From Streptomyces sp. ISL-10 (lineage in GTDB: Bacteria; Actinomycetota; Actinomycetes; Streptomycetales; Streptomycetaceae), in NCBI RefSeq assembly GCF_018614575.1, contig NZ_JAGGOJ010000003.1, positions 248,001-312,000 on the forward strand: 64,000 nucleotides of DNA, written 5' to 3'. The first letter of the stretch is position 1; each line of letters begins with the position of its first letter. The position numbers and the translations under genes were made by a program. The notes beneath the pieces are model-generated. The model was not told the origin of the DNA, made no database searches, and saw nothing but the letters and a program-made list of their open reading frames with translations. Below are positions 59,748-64,000 of this stretch, piece after piece.

Positions 59748-60260
59748 TCAGTCGGGCGGTTCCAGGCCGGACAGCAGCGAGGCGACGTCCAGGCCGGTCA
59801 GCAGGTACTTCTCGAACGCCAGGTTGTGCAGTGCCCAGGGCGAGCGGCGCAGTCTGACGCGGTCGATGGCGCTCTCGCTGTCGTGGCCCAGTTCGATCAG
59901 GGTCTGCGCGGCGACGAGCCCCGAACGGTTGTAGCCGGAGTAGCAGCGCACCAGGACCCTGCGGCCGGCCCGTACGGCGTCCGCCGCGACCACCGCGATG
60001 CGGCGGACGCTGTCGATCTCGCCGACGGTCAGCCAGTCGTCGGGGATGGGCACCACATGGTGCTCCACACCGGTGGCCGGGCCGTGGCCCGCGCGGGTCC
60101 ACAGGCTGATCACCAGGTCGAACTCCCGGCCGACCACGACGTCCTGATGGCCGCGTGCCCCGTCCGACCAGACATGGCCACCCATCCACAGGCCGGTCGT
60201 GACCTCGTCCCAGCGCGTCCGGGGCTCCGGAACCTCCCCTTCCCTGCGGCGTGTTCTCAC
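59748..60260 (-). CDS. dual-specificity/tyrosine phosphatase-like protein
   Basis: 170 residues from GTG 60260, overlapping the upstream stop by 4 nt (GTGA). The CX5R active site is RCYSGYNRSGLVAAQTLIE, which differs from HCx5R in having Arg before Cys. General-acid Asp may be in VPIPDDWLTVGEIDSVRR. A dual-specificity phosphatase fold is likely (DEVTTGLWMGGH, FDLVISLW, ALHNLAFEKYLL). The substrate may be a phosphoprotein or a nucleotide. Coupled to the TPR-like gene. Confidence 0.85.
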   Translation of the reverse strand: MRTRRREGEVPEPRTRWDEVTTGLWMGGHVWSDGARGHQDVVVGREFDLVISLWTRAGHGPATGVEHHVVPIPDDWLTVGEIDSVRRIAVVAADAVRAGRRVLVRCYSGYNRSGLVAAQTLIELGHDSESAIDRVRLRRSPWALHNLAFEKYLLTGLDVASLLSGLEPPD

Positions 60261-61069
60261 TGGGCGGCGGGTTCAGGACGGACGGGGGCGACCTGCGGCG
60301 GCACCGCGGGCGACAACTGTGGGTTCAGCCATACCGGTACGCCGCCCAGCAGTCGGAACAGCCGGCGCGCCTCCGCGCGAAGGCGGCCCGCCTCCGGCTC
60401 CGGTTCGCAGTCGGCGAGCCCGGCGAGTGCGGACGCCGTACCGATCAGGTAGCCCAGCTCCTCGCGGATGCGCAGGCACTCCGCGAAGCCGTGCCGCGCC
60501 TGCGTCAACTCTCCCTCGCGCAGGGCGATCCCGGCCAGCTGCTGCCAGGTGAAGGAGAGCAGCAGCGGATCACCGTGCGCGGCGGCTCCCGCATGGGCCC
60601 TCTCGTAGGCGGCACGCGCGGCCTGCGGCGAGTCGGCGATGTGCTCGGCGACCAGCCCGCGCCGGAAGTCCAGCAGCGGACGCCGCGGTGACGTCGGCGC
60701 GAGCAGCGCCGTCGCCCGGCCGAGGGCCGAACGCGCCTCGTCGGCCCTGTCACGTACCCCGAGGCGGGTCGCGGCGTACGCCAGCCGGCCGCGCTCGCTC
60801 GCCGCGCCGCCGCGCTCCTCGTCGTCCCCGGCCACGGCTTCCGCGGTGCGCAGCGCGTCCTCGGCCTCGGCCCAGCCGTCGCAGGTGAACAGGCAGCGTT
60901 CGATGAGCAGTCCGGCGCGCTCCAGGGCCGCCGCCGGGTCCGCGGCACGCGGCGCGAGGAGAGCCGCCGCGTCGGTCCAACAGCCGCGCGAACGCAGCCG
61001 CCATACCGCGGTCTGGAGTGGATCGTCACCTGCTGTGGTTCCGGAACCAGACATGGCGGTATGCGCCAC
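60257..61069 (-). CDS. TPR-like helical repeat protein
   Basis: 270 residues from GTG 61069 (GGGGAGGG upstream); ATG 61054 in frame is an alternative. Repeated Ala/Leu/Arg helical pairs of TPR type: ERAGLLIERCLFTCDGWAEAED, YAATRLGVRDRADEARSALG, AARAAYERAHAGAAAHGDPLL, TQARHGFAECLRIREELGYL, ASALAGLADCEPEPEAGRL. Cytoplasmic scaffold or sensor. The 4-nt overlap with the phosphatase gene suggests the two proteins act together, perhaps the TPR protein presenting a substrate. Confidence 0.75.
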   Translation of the reverse strand: MAHTAMSGSGTTAGDDPLQTAVWRLRSRGCWTDAAALLAPRAADPAAALERAGLLIERCLFTCDGWAEAEDALRTAEAVAGDDEERGGAASERGRLAYAATRLGVRDRADEARSALGRATALLAPTSPRRPLLDFRRGLVAEHIADSPQAARAAYERAHAGAAAHGDPLLLSFTWQQLAGIALREGELTQARHGFAECLRIREELGYLIGTASALAGLADCEPEPEAGRLRAEARRLFRLLGGVPVWLNPQLSPAVPPQVAPVRPEPAAQ

Positions 61070-61186
61070 TTGCCCTCCCCGAGCACGCCATTGAGCTGTT
61101 GAGTCCACCGCATCTCAGCATGGATGGGCTCGCCTGGCCAAGAGGTCGAGTGAATCAGTTCACAATCTTTCAGCGGCCGACCGGGT

Positions 61187-61880
61187 CACCGTGAGCGGCG
61201 TCCCCGGGGCGACCAGGGGCGAGATGGCCCCCGTCGTTGAGGGGCGTCGGGACCGAGAGGGTCCGTACCGGCACGGAGGCGGCCGACGCGGCGTCGGCGT
61301 CAACCAGATGGATCTCGCCATGACCCCCACGGGTGACGGCCACGAGCGGCGATCCGGGTGACGCGGCGATCGCCCGGCGCTGCACCCCGTCCCACGGTGT
61401 GCCGCCGGACCTGGGCGCGCCGTCCATGGCGGGCAGGGGTACGCGCGCGCCGATCCAGGGCTCGCCGGAGTCCGTGGCGGTCAGGATCAGTTCGTCCCCG
61501 CGGGGGCGGACGCGCGCGAAGGCGACCTGGCGTGCGGCGACGGCCGGCTGGAAGACGAGGCCGGGCCCGAGCGGCAGTCTGCCGGTGGTCCCGGAGGCGA
61601 GCCCGTGCCACCAGGCGTCGACCACTCGGGCCGGCGGCCGGGGTCGGCAGGGCCGCCCCGCGCACAGGGCCACGGGGTGCGGCGGAGGGGGCCAGGGCGC
61701 AGGGAGTGGCCGCGGCCCCCGCCTCCCCAGGGCAGCGGCTGCTCCGCCACCAGCGCGTCGCCCACGCGGCGGGCCCGGTGCACCGCGTCGCCCGTGGCGG
61801 CGTACAGCCGTCCGGTGAGCGGGGCGTGGGAGTCGTCGTGCCCGTCGTCGGGGGAGCGGCAGTCGGCCCCGGGCGTAGCG
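61187..61880 (-). pseudogene. frameshifted gene of unknown function
   Basis: Two stretches of good coding character on the minus strand lie in different frames. Upstream: DDGHDDSHAPLTGRLYAATG, VHRARRVGDALVAEQPLPW (about 61740-61880). Downstream: RVVDAWWHGLASGTTGRLPL, GDELILTATDSGEPWIG, ASPGSPLVAVTRGGHGEIHL and VRTLSVPTPLNDGGHLAPG (61187-61640). A frameshift near 61700-61745 separates them. No start codon fits the first part well. It looks like a decayed gene with propeller-like strands. Confidence 0.55.
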
Positions 61881-62009
61881 GGCGTGCGGGGGCCGGCTGG
61901 ACGAGGCGACGGCGAACCTCGACGCAGAGGGCGACGCGGCCGCCACGGCTCTGACGGAAGGCTCCGGGTCCCGTACGACGCCGGTGATACCCCACCGCCC
62001 GTCGACGGT

Positions 62010-62141
62010 CCGCCGGGCGGACGGATCGCGGTCCTGGAGGCGGGCCGGGTCGCACACACGGGGACGTGGGAGCAACTGGCGTCCCCGGGCGGCGCGTTCG
62101 CCCGGGTGCTCGCGCTGACCTGGTGCTTCCCGGGATCCTGA
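62010..62141 (+). pseudogene. fragment of an ABC exporter ATPase C terminus
   Basis: The plus-strand frame reads GGRIAVLEAGRVAHTGTWEQ, then LASPGGAFARVLALTWCF and a stop. This is the switch-to-D-loop end of an exporter-type ABC ATPase (DRIxVLExGRVxExGTxxEL). The Walker motifs and the rest are absent. A leftover from an otherwise deleted gene. Confidence 0.65.
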
Positions 62142-62202
62142 ACGCCGTGCCCCGGGGCCCCGCGGCGCCGGGGACGCCGCGCCCCCGGGGCACACACCGG
62201 CG

Positions 62203-63897
62203 TCAGCTCATCCGGAGCGCCAGGAAGAAGTCCAGCTTGTCCTCCAGGCGCGACAGGTCGCGTCCCGTCAGCTGTTCGATCCTGCCGACCCGGTACCGCA
62301 GCGTGTTGACGTGCAGATGCAGGCGCGTGGCGCAGCGCGTCCAGGAGCCGTCGCAGTCGAGGAACGCCTCCAGCGTCGGGATCAGCTCCGCACGGTGGCG
62401 CCGGTCGTAGTCCCGCAGCGGGTCCAGCAGACGGGCCGTGAACGCCCGGCGCACGTCGTCCGGCACGAACGGCAGCAGCAGTACGTGCGAGGCCAGCTCG
62501 TGGTGGCCCGCCGCGCACACCCGGCCCGGCCGCGCCGCCGCCACGCGGCGGGCGTGGCGCGCCTCCTCCAGGGCGCCGCGCAGGCCCTCGGCCGAGTGCA
62601 CGGCGGCGCTGACGCCCAGCGTGAGGCGGCCGTCGCCGTCGAGGCCCGCCGACAGGGGGGCGCGTACGGACTCCAGCAGTGCGTCGGCGTGCAGCCCGGC
62701 GTCGGCGGGCGGGGTGCCGTCCTCCTCGTCCGGGGCCCCGCCCAGGCCCAGCGCGGGCAGCGGCACCAGCGCGATCGCCTCGTCACCCGTGTGGGCCACC
62801 GCGATCCGGTCCGCGGAGTCCGGCCCGGCGGCCGACGGGTCGACGAGGATCTCCTCCAGCAGCGACTGGGCGACCGGGCCCGCCTCGATGCCCGAATCCG
62901 CGCCCCAGTCGACGCGGGCCACCACGACCTGCCAGTGCGGCGCGGTCCCCAGGCCCGGCAGGAGCACTGGGGCGGCCACCCGCAGCCGGGCCGCGATCTC
63001 CGCCGGCGCGGCACCCGTCTGGACCAGTTCCAGCACCTCCTGGGCAAGCCGGCGCCGTACCGTGCGGGCCGCCTCGCGCCGGTCGCGCTCGACGGCGATC
63101 AGCTGGGTGACGCCCTGGAGCAGGTCGAGCCGGGCCGCCGGCCAGTCCCCGGCGTCGGCCTCGACGGCCAGCAGCCAGTCCGACAGCACGCTCTCGCGCA
63201 CGTCGCGCGACGCGGCCGCGGCCCCACGGCCGGTGTTACGGATCGGGAAGAGGGAGTAGGTCACGCCCTCGACCACCGCCCGGTGCGGCGGGCGCCGGCC
63301 GGCCCGTACCGCGGCCAGGTGCTCACCCGCCAGTGCCGCGCCCGTCCGCGCGGACAGCCCGTCACCCGCGCCCGCGATCTGCCGCCCCGTGGGGGAGAGG
63401 ACCCAGGCCCGCAGATCCAGATCGGAGCCGAGCAGATCGAGGACCGCGTCCGGGCCGCCGCCGGCCGGACCGGAGGTCATCAGTCTCCTGTGTCTGTCGA
63501 CGACTGCCGCGAGGTCCCCGGCGCGCTCCCCGGAAACCTGCCGTACGACGTACTCCGTGATCGTTGCGAACGCAACGGACTCGTTCACTGCGAACAGCGG
63601 AAGCCGGTGGCGGGAACACGCCTGGACCAAATCGTCGGGAACGTCGCCGAGCTCCGCCTCGCCGGCCGCGAGCCCCGCGACCTGAGCGCCCGCGAGGATC
63701 CGTACGAACGGTTCCGAGTCCTCGGCGCTGTGGCGCCAGGCGAGCCCGGTGAGCACCAGTTCGCCGCCCGAGAGATATCGGCTCGGGTCCCGGAGGTCGG
63801 TGGTCATCACGCCCCGCACGCCACGGTCGAGCTCTTCCTCGCCGCCGAGCAGCCGCAGCCCCAGCGCGTCGGTCTCCAGCAGTGCGCGCAGCCGCAT
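62203..63897 (-). CDS. PucR-family transcriptional regulator
   Basis: 564 residues from ATG 63897; an upstream GTG 63954 is in frame but precedes the conserved MRLRALLETDALGLRLLGG start. N-terminal PucR domain (about 1-125: RGVMTTDLRDPSRYLSGGELVLTGL), a central CdaR/GGDEF-like part (about 280-440) and a C-terminal HTH_30: TLEAFLDCDGSWTRCATRLH, HVNTLRYRVGRIEQLTGRDL. PucR regulators often control purine or other nitrogen catabolism. It is followed by degenerate sequence and its targets are not in view. Bases 63955-64000 hold no recognisable feature. Confidence 0.93.
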   Translation of the reverse strand: MRLRALLETDALGLRLLGGEEELDRGVRGVMTTDLRDPSRYLSGGELVLTGLAWRHSAEDSEPFVRILAGAQVAGLAAGEAELGDVPDDLVQACSRHRLPLFAVNESVAFATITEYVVRQVSGERAGDLAAVVDRHRRLMTSGPAGGGPDAVLDLLGSDLDLRAWVLSPTGRQIAGAGDGLSARTGAALAGEHLAAVRAGRRPPHRAVVEGVTYSLFPIRNTGRGAAAASRDVRESVLSDWLLAVEADAGDWPAARLDLLQGVTQLIAVERDRREAARTVRRRLAQEVLELVQTGAAPAEIAARLRVAAPVLLPGLGTAPHWQVVVARVDWGADSGIEAGPVAQSLLEEILVDPSAAGPDSADRIAVAHTGDEAIALVPLPALGLGGAPDEEDGTPPADAGLHADALLESVRAPLSAGLDGDGRLTLGVSAAVHSAEGLRGALEEARHARRVAAARPGRVCAAGHHELASHVLLLPFVPDDVRRAFTARLLDPLRDYDRRHRAELIPTLEAFLDCDGSWTRCATRLHLHVNTLRYRVGRIEQLTGRDLSRLEDKLDFFLALRMS

Positions 63898-64000
63898 CTC
63901 GTCGCCACCGATCTGTCTCGTTGTTGCGGGTTCTGGCCAGAGATCGTTGGCCACGGTTTCCGGGGGAAAACGGTGAGGTTGCTGATCTCCGCCTTTCGTT

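Overview
The window is chromosomal DNA of a high-GC actinomycete, almost certainly a Streptomyces. The evidence is very strong third-codon-position GC, frequent GTG and TTG starts, a SAV2148-family HEPN protein, a DUF2637 protein, a Streptomyces subtilisin inhibitor, an OleD/Mgt-type macrolide glycosyltransferase, mycothiol-type enzymes and a polycistronic sulfate-assimilation operon of streptomycete type. I saw no phage, insertion sequence, tRNA, rRNA or CRISPR array. The interest is in regulation (leaderless transcription, a leader peptide, an iron box), in odd variants of known families and in decayed repeats between genes.

Layout. 1-3.1 kb: partial acetyltransferase, DUF1707-FHA protein, a doubtful ORF and a short, non-canonical cytochrome P450. 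3.0-7.8 kb (minus): treY and glgX/treX, glycogen-to-trehalose enzymes. 8.4-11.8 kb: SAV2148-family protein, DEDDh exonuclease, aminoglycoside-phosphotransferase-like kinase. 11.9-15.0 kb: sugar ABC importer with two permeases and a binding lipoprotein but no ATPase. 15.5-16.8 kb: macrolide glycosyltransferase with a promoter/operator. 17-21.7 kb: truncated MMPL transporter, secreted subtilase and small DUF1697, SnoaL-like, DsbA-like and TIGR03086 proteins.

21.7-31.2 kb (minus) is a complete assimilatory sulfate reduction operon: a Cys-containing leader peptide, sulfite reductase, a 59-residue zinc-ribbon-like protein, cysH, cysC, cysD, cysN, a possible 32-residue ORF, a sulfonate-type ABC importer (binding protein, ATPase, permease) and a sirohydrochlorin chelatase, which supplies the siroheme the reductase needs. 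31.3-37.7 kb: acetyltransferase, GAF-domain regulator, AidB-like acyl-CoA dehydrogenase divergent from a YihY/BrkB membrane protein, AraC-type regulator and a VOC protein. 38-42.1 kb: a two-component system and a double-RCK NAD-binding membrane protein. 42.2-45.5 kb: a VWA protein with a secreted partner, a repeat array and a protease inhibitor. 45.8-50.4 kb: PHP protein, small ORF, rsgA, DUF456 protein, TrmB/LuxR regulator and the remains of a large secreted subtilase. 50.6-56.0 kb: PP2C-like protein, pyruvate oxidase-type TPP enzyme, anti-sigma-like ATPase, DUF2637 protein. 56.3-64 kb: iron-box-controlled FhuF-like reductase, GntR regulator, beta-propeller protein, small membrane protein, a phosphatase pair, pseudogene debris and a PucR-family regulator.

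Two features recur. First, more than ten genes have a -10-like hexamer ending 6 or 7 nt before the start codon and no clear Shine-Dalgarno sequence, which points to leaderless mRNAs. In one case two divergent genes share one symmetrical -10. Second, many intergenic gaps hold degenerate tandem repeats. At three loci these include copies of the 3' end of the neighbouring gene.
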